Below are positions 46,570 through 54,416 of a DNA stretch of 64,000 nucleotides, piece after piece (within the stretch, counting starts at the first letter, position 1; each line of letters starts with the position of its first letter). Origin of the DNA: Microbulbifer yueqingensis (lineage in GTDB: Bacteria; Pseudomonadota; Gammaproteobacteria; Pseudomonadales; Cellvibrionaceae); assembly GCF_900100355.1 (NCBI RefSeq), contig NZ_FNFH01000002.1:62001-126000 (forward strand), read 5' to 3'. The translations under genes and the position numbers were made by a program. The notes beneath the pieces are model-generated. The model worked only from the letters and a program-made list of their open reading frames with translations, searched no databases and was not told where the DNA came from.

Positions 46570-48606
46570 TCATTGTTCTGCCTGCCTGTCCTTCGTCAAC
46601 CGGCCCTCGCCTGCGGCAGGTGCGAGTTCACGATCGAGCTTTCGCGCCAGCTGCACCAGGTCAAACGCCGGCGGCAGCGAGTCAGGGCTCGGGCCCTCGC
46701 CCGGCTGTGCCACCTGGATAAACGCGATACTGGCAGTCAGGGGATCCTCCCACAGAATTCGCTTCATGTCCTCAGCCGACATTCCCGGCATACCTTCATC
46801 AAAAAGTACTGCATCGATACCCCGGGTACGGGCGAGGAATATTGCCTCCACGGCATCGCTCGCGGCCGTAAACTGCACCTGGGGGGATTTCGAGAGCATC
46901 GCCTGTACCCTTTCCAGTTCGGAAAACCGGTTATTCACCAGCATGACCCGGCAGGCTGGCAGTTTTGCCGGTGCCTCGGCGCGGGAGGGCATTTGCATCA
47001 CCTCGGGAGGTGCATCAATAAGGGGAAAATCGATCCAGAATATGGAGCCCTGGTCCTCGTGGCTGTCAAAATCGATCCTTCCGCCCATGGCCTCGGTCAA
47101 CCGCTTGGCAATTGCGAGCCCCACGCCCGTTCCCTCTATCTGGCCCCTCTCGGCGCCGAGGCGGTTGAACGGCTCGAAGACTTCCACCCGACGATTCTCG
47201 GCGATCCCCTTGCCGGTATCGAGGATGCTAAGGCGGAGCCACCCCTCAGCCTGGGGCGAGAAATTGATCACTACGCGGCCGTTTTCGCGATTGTACTTGA
47301 CCGCGTTGCCGGCGAGGTTCAACACCACCTGCTTGAACCGGACCGGGTCCGCACAGATGTAGGCGGCCTCCCAGCCGAGAGGCTCGAAAATGATCGTGAC
47401 CTTACGGGTCTCGGCCAGCGGCTCCAGCAGACGCTTGCAATCCTCCACCAACGCCGCGGGCTTGATGGGCTCCATGGACGGCGCCAGGCGCTGGCTGTCG
47501 ATCCGTGCCAGTTCCAGCACATCACCGACCAGGTGCAAAAGGTGCTGGCCAGCCCGCCGGATCTCCCCCAGGCGCTGTCGCTGGTCCGGATTCAGGCTCA
47601 TCTCCAGTTCCACCATCTGGCTGTAACCGAGTATTGCGTTGAGGGGGGTGCGGAGTTCATGACTCAGGCTGAGCAGCAGTTCCGCTCGGACCTTGCTCTC
47701 CTTGCGCTGCGATTCCAGCTCCCGCTCGAGACGCGCCTTCGCCTCCCGGTGCCCGGTCACATCCTGGGCCAGGCCCAGGACCCTCACCGGGCTGCCCTCG
47801 CTGTCTTTTTGTAACTGCCCACGACAGCGCACCCAGATCACGCCTCCATCGCGGTGCCAGAGGCGATATTCCACGTCGAGGGGCAACTGTTCCGTAACAT
47901 GGTCATGGAATGCACGCTCCGCCCGGGCGAGGTCCTCGGGAAGGATACGGGACTTCCACAACTTGAGCGCACTGCGCGCATCCGAGCCTGATTCGGCGCC
48001 CTCGTAACCGAGCATTTTCCAGCAGGCACGATCCATCACCACCTCGTCCGCCAGCAGGTCCCACTCCCACAGGCCGTCCCCTATGGCGGCAAGCGTCCAC
48101 AGTGCACGCTCCCCCTGCACCTCAGACTGGTCGCGCATTGTGAGTGGATCAGTGAAGTCGGCGCAGCCGCCGATGACGCCCCTTGCACCTTCACCGCTGC
48201 CCTCGGGTCCGCCCGTGCCGATGCTGCGACCCCACCAGCGCAACCACAACTGGCGCCCGTCGCTGGCGAACGCACGGACCGTGATATCGAACGCTTCGCC
48301 GGTGGCGGCAACGCGATTGCGGGCGGCGCGCAGCTTTTCCCGGTCCGCACCATGCACCGGGACCAACTGGTCACACTCCCACAGGCTGAGAAATGCTGTC
48401 TTCCCGTTTTCGCCAAAAAGCTCCCATATATCGCCCGCGATCCTCACCTCGCCGCTAGACGGTTGCCACTCCCACAGGCCGCAGGCCACCTCACCCAGCA
48501 GCTGCCTGATATGGGCAACCTGGTGCTCCATCAAGTCAGCATGGGTGGAGGCGCCTTTTTCCTCGGGAAGTGCGGGCAAGGGATAATCGGTGACTTCGGG
48601 AGACAT
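46570..48606 (-). CDS. PAS hybrid histidine kinase with degenerate receiver
   Basis: 678 residues, with no membrane helix seen. Two PAS domains (about 35-155 and 165-290) precede a HisKA helix with H316 in LSLSHELRTPLN. The ATPase has N434 in NLAGNAVKYN, DTGKGIAE at 463-470 and GTGVGLAIAK at 492-501. A C-terminal receiver-like domain (about 551-665) keeps a possible phospho-acceptor D603 (LFDEGMPG). Its usual acidic pair is Asn558-Asn559 and no conserved Lys is apparent, so phosphorylation is doubtful. It lies directly upstream of the c-di-GMP gene, which may be its functional partner. Confidence 0.9.
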   Translation of the reverse strand: MSPEVTDYPLPALPEEKGASTHADLMEHQVAHIRQLLGEVACGLWEWQPSSGEVRIAGDIWELFGENGKTAFLSLWECDQLVPVHGADREKLRAARNRVAATGEAFDITVRAFASDGRQLWLRWWGRSIGTGGPEGSGEGARGVIGGCADFTDPLTMRDQSEVQGERALWTLAAIGDGLWEWDLLADEVVMDRACWKMLGYEGAESGSDARSALKLWKSRILPEDLARAERAFHDHVTEQLPLDVEYRLWHRDGGVIWVRCRGQLQKDSEGSPVRVLGLAQDVTGHREAKARLERELESQRKESKVRAELLLSLSHELRTPLNAILGYSQMVELEMSLNPDQRQRLGEIRRAGQHLLHLVGDVLELARIDSQRLAPSMEPIKPAALVEDCKRLLEPLAETRKVTIIFEPLGWEAAYICADPVRFKQVVLNLAGNAVKYNRENGRVVINFSPQAEGWLRLSILDTGKGIAENRRVEVFEPFNRLGAERGQIEGTGVGLAIAKRLTEAMGGRIDFDSHEDQGSIFWIDFPLIDAPPEVMQMPSRAEAPAKLPACRVMLVNNRFSELERVQAMLSKSPQVQFTAASDAVEAIFLARTRGIDAVLFDEGMPGMSAEDMKRILWEDPLTASIAFIQVAQPGEGPSPDSLPPAFDLVQLARKLDRELAPAAGEGRLTKDRQAEQ

Positions 48607-48646
48607 GGCAGCGTGCTACATCGCGTATTTTTATTTGGGTTTCCTG

Positions 48647-48659
48647 AAGTGAATCACTT
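48647..48659. promoter_or_regulatory. Operator-like palindrome before the kinase gene
   Basis: AAGTGAATCACTT is a 13-bp dyad, perfect apart from its central base, 41-53 nt upstream of the kinase start. The regulator is unknown. It fits a repressor or activator site for the kinase/c-di-GMP operon. Confidence 0.35.
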
Positions 48660-48753
48660 ATCCGCTGCCAAGAAAAGCCCAACTTCGGGGTGCCCTGCCC
48701 GGCCCGCGGCGAGCACGGCCCGGCGGTACTTCCCCGGCGCCCGCCGGCAGGAC

Positions 48754-48780
48754 AAAAAAAGGCCCCGCAAAGCGGGGCCT
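48754..48780 (-). terminator. Intrinsic terminator of the candidate small RNA
   Basis: On the minus strand AGGCCCCGC ttt GCGGGGCCT is a 9-bp perfect stem, followed by seven T. No protein gene lies upstream on this strand to explain it. Confidence 0.88.
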
Positions 48781-48880
48781 GAATCAGCGATGATGAGAGA
48801 AAACGGGAAGTCACGCATTAAAAGCTTTGCCATAAACCCGTGATTGCTTCCCGTGACGAGCGCCTTGCAGCGACTCGCAC
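48754..48880 (-). ncRNA. Candidate sigma-54-dependent small RNA
   Basis: On the minus strand a near-consensus sigma-54 promoter (48906-48890) would start transcription at about 48880. About 100 nt later a strong terminator stem with seven T follows (48780-48754). The RNA of about 127 nt has three structures. The first is a 5' stem (GCGAG / CTCGT) and the second a long stem (ACGGGAAG / CTTCCCGT) with an inner TCACG / CGTGA pair. A single-stranded U/C-rich stretch (UUUUCUCUCAUCAUCGC) then leads to the terminator. No coding frame of any quality overlaps it. The layout resembles known sigma-54-driven regulatory RNAs such as GlmY/GlmZ, Qrr and CrcZ, but I see no sequence match to them. It ends about 150 nt before the kinase gene, so leader attenuation is the alternative. 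Confidence 0.6.
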
Positions 48881-48889
48881 TAGCTACCC

Positions 48890-48906
48890 TGCAACCGCTG
48901 TGCCAA
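48890..48906 (-). promoter_or_regulatory. Sigma-54 (RpoN) promoter
   Basis: TTGGCACAGCGGTTGCA on the minus strand matches YTGGCACG-N4-TTGCW at all but one defined position. Exactly 10 nt separate the GG and GC elements. The GC (-12) is at plus 48892-48891. Confidence 0.7.
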
Positions 48907-49299
48907 CTTTGCGATTTCGCCGGTTTCTGCCCATATGCCGGCTCCCGTTGTAGCAGGCAGGCGGAAAGACTTTCCTTCAGGGGCTCCGCTCCCCCTTCCC
49001 TTTCTCCGCCTGCGGGGGTGGCCCGGGGGCAACCCTGGTCCAATCCGGCCCAATCATCTGCCTAAATGCACCAATAGCAGGCAGGAATGACTGGCCAGGG
49101 GTGATAATTCCCAAACTTTCGCGCCGGGACATGTCATACCACCCGGGATGAGGTAAGATCTTGAGACCAGTGGCGACTGCATGACTTCCCCATACCCGCT
49201 ACACATCGAGTACACCGCAGGGATCAATACACCGCAGGGATAGTTCGCGCGGGTTCACCGGGCAGGCCACTGGTTTTAGCGTGTAACAAAGGTTGTTCT
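48907..49299. other. Intergenic region between the sRNA promoter and the desaturase gene
   Basis: About 390 bp with no supported gene. It holds two direct copies of TAGCAGGCAGG (48951-48961 and 49075-49085), placed about 70 and 195 bp upstream of the sRNA start, where enhancer-binding proteins often bind. It also holds a 17-bp-period repeat of TACACCGCAGGGAT at 49211-49241 upstream of the desaturase. A GATAAT (49103-49108) has no partner -35. Confidence 0.45.
49211..49241. repeat. Two-copy tandem repeat, 17-bp period
   Basis: TACACCGCAGGGAT occurs at 49211-49224 and again at 49228-49241, 59-89 nt before the desaturase start. It could be a regulator site or a simple duplication. Confidence 0.6.
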
Positions 49300-50442
49300 A
49301 TGAATGCAGTATCCGAGGCCCCCCGCATCTGGGTCACCACAATCCTGTTTGCCAGCACCGCCCTGGCGGCGCTGATCCTGGTGCCGCTGTATGGCTTCCT
49401 GGTGGGCTACCACTGGTACCAGTGGCTGGCCTTCGCCGTCTATGGCGCCCTCTGTGGCCTGTCCATCACCGCTGGCTACCACCGGCTATGGTCCCACCGC
49501 ACCTACGAGGCCCACTGGAGCCTGCGCCTGCTGTTCGCCCTTTTCGGCGCCGCTGCGCTGCAGAACAGTGTACTGGTATGGAGTTCCGGTCACCGTCGCC
49601 ATCACCGCCATGTGGACGACAATGATCACGACCCCTACTCCGCGCGGCGCGGTTTCTGGTTCTCACATATCGGCTGGATGCTGCGTGAGTACCCCAGCGG
49701 GCAGGAAAACTTTGACAATGCCAAAGACCTGCAACGCGACAAGATCGTGATGTGGCAGCACAACCACTATATCCCCATCACCCTGGCAATGAACCTCGGG
49801 CTGACGTTCCTGCTGGGCTGGGCCACGGGCGATATCATCGGCATGCTGCTACTGGCCGGCGTCCTGCGCATCGTGGTGAACCATCACACCACATTCTTCA
49901 TTAACTCCCTGGCCCACATCTGGGGCCGGCGCCCCTATACCGATGAAAATACCGCCCGGGACAACGACCTGCTCGCGTTTTTCACTTTCGGGGAGGGCTA
50001 CCACAATTATCACCATATCTTCCAGACCGATTACCGCAACGGCATCCGCTGGTACCACTGGGACCCGACCAAGTGGCTGATCCGCACCGCGAGCTGGCTT
50101 GGGCTCGCACGCAACCTGAAGACCGTCCCGGACATGCGTATCCAGCGCGCGATGCTCACCATGCAGTTCAAACGCGCCGAGCAAAAACTGCAGCAGTCTT
50201 CCCACAAGGACAGCTGGCGCCAGTTGTTGGAAAAAGAAGCCCAGCAGTTCTCCGAGGCGCTCGGCGAATGGAAGGAGTTGCAGTCGCGCCGTTACGAGAA
50301 CGCTCGTGAGCGACTCCTGGCCCGCTGGGAAAGCGCGGCCATTCGCACGCGCGTGAAAGAACTGGAATACAGCCTGAAAATGCAGCGCAAGCGCCTGCAG
50401 ATCATGATGGAGCAGTTCCACCTCTGCCCGGCCACTGCCTGA
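49300..50442 (+). CDS. Membrane fatty-acid (acyl-CoA delta-9 type) desaturase
   Basis: Diiron membrane desaturase that likely puts a cis double bond into saturated acyl chains. The three histidine boxes are HRLWSH (61-66), HRRHH (98-102) and HNYHH (within FGEGYHNYHHIF). Four hydrophobic helices surround them. After the catalytic part a charged, helical C-terminal extension of about 90 residues (from near residue 285) carries many Lys, Arg, Glu and Gln residues. The ATG is weakly supported (AAGG upstream). A strong bidirectional terminator follows. Confidence 0.9.
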   Translation: MNAVSEAPRIWVTTILFASTALAALILVPLYGFLVGYHWYQWLAFAVYGALCGLSITAGYHRLWSHRTYEAHWSLRLLFALFGAAALQNSVLVWSSGHRRHHRHVDDNDHDPYSARRGFWFSHIGWMLREYPSGQENFDNAKDLQRDKIVMWQHNHYIPITLAMNLGLTFLLGWATGDIIGMLLLAGVLRIVVNHHTTFFINSLAHIWGRRPYTDENTARDNDLLAFFTFGEGYHNYHHIFQTDYRNGIRWYHWDPTKWLIRTASWLGLARNLKTVPDMRIQRAMLTMQFKRAEQKLQQSSHKDSWRQLLEKEAQQFSEALGEWKELQSRRYENARERLLARWESAAIRTRVKELEYSLKMQRKRLQIMMEQFHLCPATA

Positions 50443-50462
50443 GGGCGGTAGCCGGCCGGCAC

Positions 50463-50500
50463 AAAAAAAGGGCGGTCCCCGCGGGGACCGCCCTTTTTTT
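50463..50500. terminator. Bidirectional rho-independent terminator
   Basis: GGGCGGTCCC cgcg GGGACCGCCC is flanked by seven A and seven T. It serves the desaturase (plus) and the convergent ATP-grasp gene (minus). Confidence 0.92.
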
Positions 50501-50540
50501 GTTGTCTGTGGCGAAGCTGTAGTCGCTCGCTCGCGCCGGG

Positions 50541-51542
50541 CTAGCTCTCCGCGGCGGAAAACTGCTGTACAGAATAGGCCACCCGCTCCTCGACGTTGCG
50601 CTCCAGGTCCTCGATATCCATTTTCTCTATCAGGCGCAGGCGACTGCGCAACCCCACCCCATTGGCGATCTGGATCGCCAGGCCGGGGCGGGCGTTGGCC
50701 TCCAGCAGCAGTGGGCCGCGCCGGCGGTCCAGGACAATATCGCACCCCAGGTAGCCCAATCCCGTCATCTCATAGCAACTCGCCGCCAGCCTCAGGAGGT
50801 CGCGCCAGCCGGGCACCTGCAGCTTGTCGAAGGGCATTTCGGTATCCGGGTGGCGGTTGATGCGCAGCCCGTTCTGCACCGCGTGACAGCTCTTGCCGGA
50901 AGCCAGGTCGATGCCCACGCCCACCGCACCCTGGTGCAGGTTCGCCTTGCCGTCGGACGAGTGCGTGGAGCAACGCAACATGGCCATTACAGGGAAACCG
51001 CGGAAAACGATCACGCGGATATCCGGCACGCCCTCGAACGAATAGTTGTCAAACACCGGGTCAAAATCGACCAGGGCCTCGATCATCACCCGGTCGGGCT
51101 TTCCGCCCAGGCTGTACAGGCCGCTGTGGATGTTGCTGACATGGCGCAGGATATCCATCGCGGTGACCTCGGCGCCGGATGGTTTGACGTAGTTGGGCCC
51201 GTTGCGTCCCACCACCACCAGGATGCCCTTACCGCCGGATCCCCGGGCAGGCTTGATCACGAACTTCCACAGCGGCTCGATAACCTCCATCACCCGGCTG
51301 CGGCTGGGCTGGGTCTCGAAGGCAGCGATCAGTTCCGGCACCGCAATACCCGCACGGCGGGCCGCACGCTTGGTATTGAGCTTGTCATCCACAACCGGGT
51401 AGAGGCGCCGCTCGTTATATCGCGCAATGTAATTCACATTGCGCGCATTCATGCCCAGCACCCCCATGCGGCGCAGTGCCAGCGGGGAAACCAGTCCGCC
51501 GCGAAGCTTGGCGCCAATTCGGGACAGCGAGAAAGCGTTCAT
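50541..51542 (-). CDS. Alpha-L-glutamate ligase-like ATP-grasp protein
   Basis: 333-residue ATP-grasp enzyme of the RimK-related alpha-L-glutamate ligase-like family. Visible motifs are FVIKPARGSGGKGILVV (ATP-binding loop), GVGIDLASGK and GCDIVLDRRRGPLLLEANARPGL (metal-binding end). It probably joins an amino acid to an unknown substrate. Its ATG directly follows the stop of the transglutaminase gene, and the three-gene set is likely one operon. The substrate is not known. Confidence 0.87.
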   Translation of the reverse strand: MNAFSLSRIGAKLRGGLVSPLALRRMGVLGMNARNVNYIARYNERRLYPVVDDKLNTKRAARRAGIAVPELIAAFETQPSRSRVMEVIEPLWKFVIKPARGSGGKGILVVVGRNGPNYVKPSGAEVTAMDILRHVSNIHSGLYSLGGKPDRVMIEALVDFDPVFDNYSFEGVPDIRVIVFRGFPVMAMLRCSTHSSDGKANLHQGAVGVGIDLASGKSCHAVQNGLRINRHPDTEMPFDKLQVPGWRDLLRLAASCYEMTGLGYLGCDIVLDRRRGPLLLEANARPGLAIQIANGVGLRSRLRLIEKMDIEDLERNVEERVAYSVQQFSAAES

Positions 51543-53075
51543 CTAGCGCACCAACTGCCGGAAGCGCATCAGCTCACCGAGCCGGTAGCCGGTGTAGTTG
51601 CCGACAATAAGGATGAAGCCCAGCAACGCCAGCAGCAGCTCGGGGAAGTTGAACGTCCAGTGCTCGATATAACTGTTGGTCATTACCCAGTACGCAAGCA
51701 CGGCAACCAGCAGGCTCCCCCCGGACTGCACCACCACTTCGTAGGGGCCATCCTCCTCCCATACGATGGACATGCGCTCAATGGTCCAGGCGAGGATGAT
51801 CATCGGGAAGAAGGTAACCGTGAGGGCCTGCTCAATCCCGAGCTTGTAACTCACCACACTGATCGCGGCCATCAATATCACTACCGTGACCACGACCGCA
51901 GCGATCCTGGCCACAAGGAGCAGGTTGAGCCTGCTCAGGTAGAAACGCACCCACAGGCCCAGTACCAGGATCAGTACGAAAATGGCCAGGCCCGTGAGCA
52001 GCCGGGTCTCGATGAAGGCAATGGCCAGCAGTACCGGCATAAAGGTGCCGGAGGTACGGATGCCGACAAAAACCCGCAGCAGCACCACTACCAGTGCGCC
52101 CACCGGTACCAGCAGGATCAGCTTGAAGATGCTCTGTTGCTCGATCGGCAGGCTGTAGATGGAGAAGTCGACCAGGGCCTCCTTTTCATTGCTGGTGCTG
52201 AGCATGGCCACGTCGCGGGCCGGCACATCATTCGCAATTACCGAGAAGGTCACCCGCGAGTCGCTGCCGCCTTCCACGTCGAGCAGGCTCTTGCCACCGC
52301 GCTGCCAGATGAAAAAGTTCCTCGGTACCCCGGGAGAACCGGTGCGCGGCTCGAACACCACCCAGCGCTTGCCGTCATACACCTCCAAAAGGTCCTCGGG
52401 GTCCAGGCGGCGGCGGTCGTCTTCCAGGTAGAGGCCGCGGATCCGGTGGGCGGGAATCTCGGCTGCCGACAGCATCAGCAGCGCGACGTCCACCAGGGAG
52501 CGGTCCTTGTAATAGCCGAAGATCAGGTTGCGGTCCTGGTTGCGGGTATCGCCGAGGGCCGTGAGCAGCTGGGTCGTGAAGGTCTTGGTGTCGGAAGACC
52601 GCTCATGTGCGGATTCCACCATGGAGTAGATAGCCTGGCGCACCGCTTCCTGCTCACGGGCTCCCAGGAATGGCTTATCCACTTCGGTGCTGAGATCGAG
52701 GGGCTGCTCCAGCGGGGCGCCGGGGGTCTGGTGGACGTCGAGCTGGTAAAAAAGCGACTGGCTGCCGCTGGCTTCACGGCGCGACCACACCGCGCGGTAC
52801 TCATCGTCAGCCCGAATGATATTGAAACCGAAGCCGGAAGAACTGAAGGTCTCGCCCAGCACCTCCATGTTGCGTTGTTCACGCGGCAGCGTGAGAGAAG
52901 CCTTCGCGGGCCCGCCATCGGCGTTAAAGCGCACTTTTGCCTCAATGGTCCAGACGGTCCGGTATTCTCCCGGCAGCAACGGGAACCCCAGCTCCCGGTT
53001 CTTGTAGATGGTCAGGCCCGCGCCCATCAGCGCGAAAAGTACAGCGAGAATATAAACCTGAGCGCGAGGCGACAT
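51543..53075 (-). CDS. Inactive transglutaminase-like protein with seven membrane helices
   Basis: 510 residues. An N-terminal membrane anchor (VYILAVLFALMGAGLTIY) is followed by a periplasmic region of about 300 residues related to transglutaminases, with motifs such as RIRGLYLEDD and VYDGKRWVVFEPRTG. About seven C-terminal membrane helices begin near SIFKLILLVPVGALVVVLLRVF. I see no clear Cys-His-Asp catalytic set, consistent with the family's inactive label. It lies between the retropepsin-like lipoprotein and the ATP-grasp gene, an arrangement found in other gammaproteobacteria. Confidence 0.85.
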   Translation of the reverse strand: MSPRAQVYILAVLFALMGAGLTIYKNRELGFPLLPGEYRTVWTIEAKVRFNADGGPAKASLTLPREQRNMEVLGETFSSSGFGFNIIRADDEYRAVWSRREASGSQSLFYQLDVHQTPGAPLEQPLDLSTEVDKPFLGAREQEAVRQAIYSMVESAHERSSDTKTFTTQLLTALGDTRNQDRNLIFGYYKDRSLVDVALLMLSAAEIPAHRIRGLYLEDDRRRLDPEDLLEVYDGKRWVVFEPRTGSPGVPRNFFIWQRGGKSLLDVEGGSDSRVTFSVIANDVPARDVAMLSTSNEKEALVDFSIYSLPIEQQSIFKLILLVPVGALVVVLLRVFVGIRTSGTFMPVLLAIAFIETRLLTGLAIFVLILVLGLWVRFYLSRLNLLLVARIAAVVVTVVILMAAISVVSYKLGIEQALTVTFFPMIILAWTIERMSIVWEEDGPYEVVVQSGGSLLVAVLAYWVMTNSYIEHWTFNFPELLLALLGFILIVGNYTGYRLGELMRFRQLVR

Positions 53076-53142
53076 CCGCCATTCCCCATTTCAATACTAA
53101 CGGCGGCTACAGTCGCGACCGCCGTCGTTCCAGTTGTCAGTG

Positions 53143-53829
53143 TTATTGAGCGACGGGAAGCCTGGGCTCACCCTGGACCTCGCGCCGACTGACATCCACG
53201 ACAGCGGCATCCTTGAGGAAATTGCGTCCTACCAGCAGCAGGTAATCCATCCCGCTGCGCTCGGTGAGGTTGACCTCCACCATGTGGGTGATATCCCCAA
53301 CGGTAAGGCTCATGTTGACGATGGGCCGGCGCTGGCTGTCAAAACCCGGGCGCTGCACCCGCACATGGCGTTTGATTGGCAGTTCCACGGTCACCGGCTC
53401 GTCCTCAGCAGAGGCCGCCAGCTTGAACCTGACCCACTCCTTGCCGTCGCGCTCAAAGGGCTTGAGGTCGTTTACGCTCAGCGATGAAGTTGCGGCACCG
53501 GTATCGATAAGGGACTTGAGGGTCAGGCCGCCGGGCTCCAGAGCCACTATTTCCACCTCACCCAACACCAGCTTGTCCTTGGCAACGGGCACTTCGACTA
53601 CCTTTTCGTAGGTTCGTTCGATCACCCGCTCAACGACTTTCACCTCCGGCTCGGCGCACACCACCTGCTGGGGCTCGGGACACTGGGCCGGCGCGGGAAC
53701 ATCTTCCGGCAGCGGCTGCGAAACAGTAGTTCCGGGTTCGTCAGACCAGGGGCCGCGCAGAGTAAAGGACTCGCAGCCCGCCAGTAATTGTGAGGCCAGC
53801 AACAGACATAAAATGGGAAAAAACCGCAT
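53143..53829 (-). CDS. Retropepsin-like aspartic protease lipoprotein (DUF785 type)
   Basis: 228-residue lipoprotein. The signal peptide ends in lipobox LLAGC (C19). A Pro/Glu/Val-rich stretch leads to a retropepsin-like domain with the catalytic-type motif LIDTGAATSSL (D109-A112) and RPIVNMSLTVGDI and YLLLVGRNFLKDAAVVDVS further on. The family is often named ATP-dependent zinc protease (RimB-like), but the fold is that of a pepsin-type dimer. It is probably periplasmic. Likely the first gene of the cluster with the transglutaminase-like and ATP-grasp genes. Confidence 0.86.
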   Translation of the reverse strand: MRFFPILCLLLASQLLAGCESFTLRGPWSDEPGTTVSQPLPEDVPAPAQCPEPQQVVCAEPEVKVVERVIERTYEKVVEVPVAKDKLVLGEVEIVALEPGGLTLKSLIDTGAATSSLSVNDLKPFERDGKEWVRFKLAASAEDEPVTVELPIKRHVRVQRPGFDSQRRPIVNMSLTVGDITHMVEVNLTERSGMDYLLLVGRNFLKDAAVVDVSRREVQGEPRLPVAQ

Positions 53830-54043
53830 TTTTGCTTACTACCTTAGGGCCGTTCGGCCAACCTGTGCGACGTTCGCAATTTTCTATCCCTGTTTCTTAT
53901 TCGGCCGGAGAATCCCTGCCCGGCTTGGTATAAACCGAACATACTACCGCATCCGGCCCCATGCTGAACAGTTGTCCACCGCTCTCCCCCTCCCGGCGCC
54001 CCTCATTCCGCGACGGCAGCCAGCCGGCGGTCGGGTAGCGCGA

Positions 54044-54367
54044 TTACCCCTTCTGCAGCCGGGAATCGATGTCCCGCAACAGTGCAATCAGCTGGCGGCC
54101 GTCATCGCGCTCGCGGAAAAACTCTTCCGCAATCGGGGCAATCCCGCATTCGCGGGGCAGCGGGCCGCCCGCCTCCACCAGCTGGGCCATGCGCGGGATA
54201 AAGATGAACTGGAGCCACTGCGGCAGCGTCAGCGTGTCGACGCAAAACGGCTCGCGACTGGCAAGGGCTTCCGGCGCAGGGGATTCCGCCTGCCAGAGCG
54301 ACATACGCCGCAATTCCGCCTCCAGCTGAAGGAGCTGCTCGGCGATTTCGATGTGGATTCTGCTCAT
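54044..54367 (-). CDS. yqcC: YqcC family protein
   Basis: 107-residue soluble, helical protein of the DUF446/YqcC family. The sequence includes IAEQLLQLEAELRRMSLWQ, PFCVDTLTLPQWLQFIFIPRM and DGRQLIALLRDIDSRL, the typical conserved parts. Its function is not known; it often sits near tRNA-modification genes. It lies 49 nt after dinG on the same strand. Confidence 0.85.
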   Translation of the reverse strand: MSRIHIEIAEQLLQLEAELRRMSLWQAESPAPEALASREPFCVDTLTLPQWLQFIFIPRMAQLVEAGGPLPRECGIAPIAEEFFRERDDGRQLIALLRDIDSRLQKG

Positions 54368-54416
54368 AGGTGATCCGCTTACTTCAGTCTATGGGTCTGC
54401 GCGGCCGTTACCGCGC

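Noticed and set aside
48654-49043. Minus-strand open frame of 129 codons over the candidate small RNA
   Set aside because: Composition is unlike a protein, it has no ribosome site or recognisable motif, and it runs across a strong terminator and the sigma-54 promoter.
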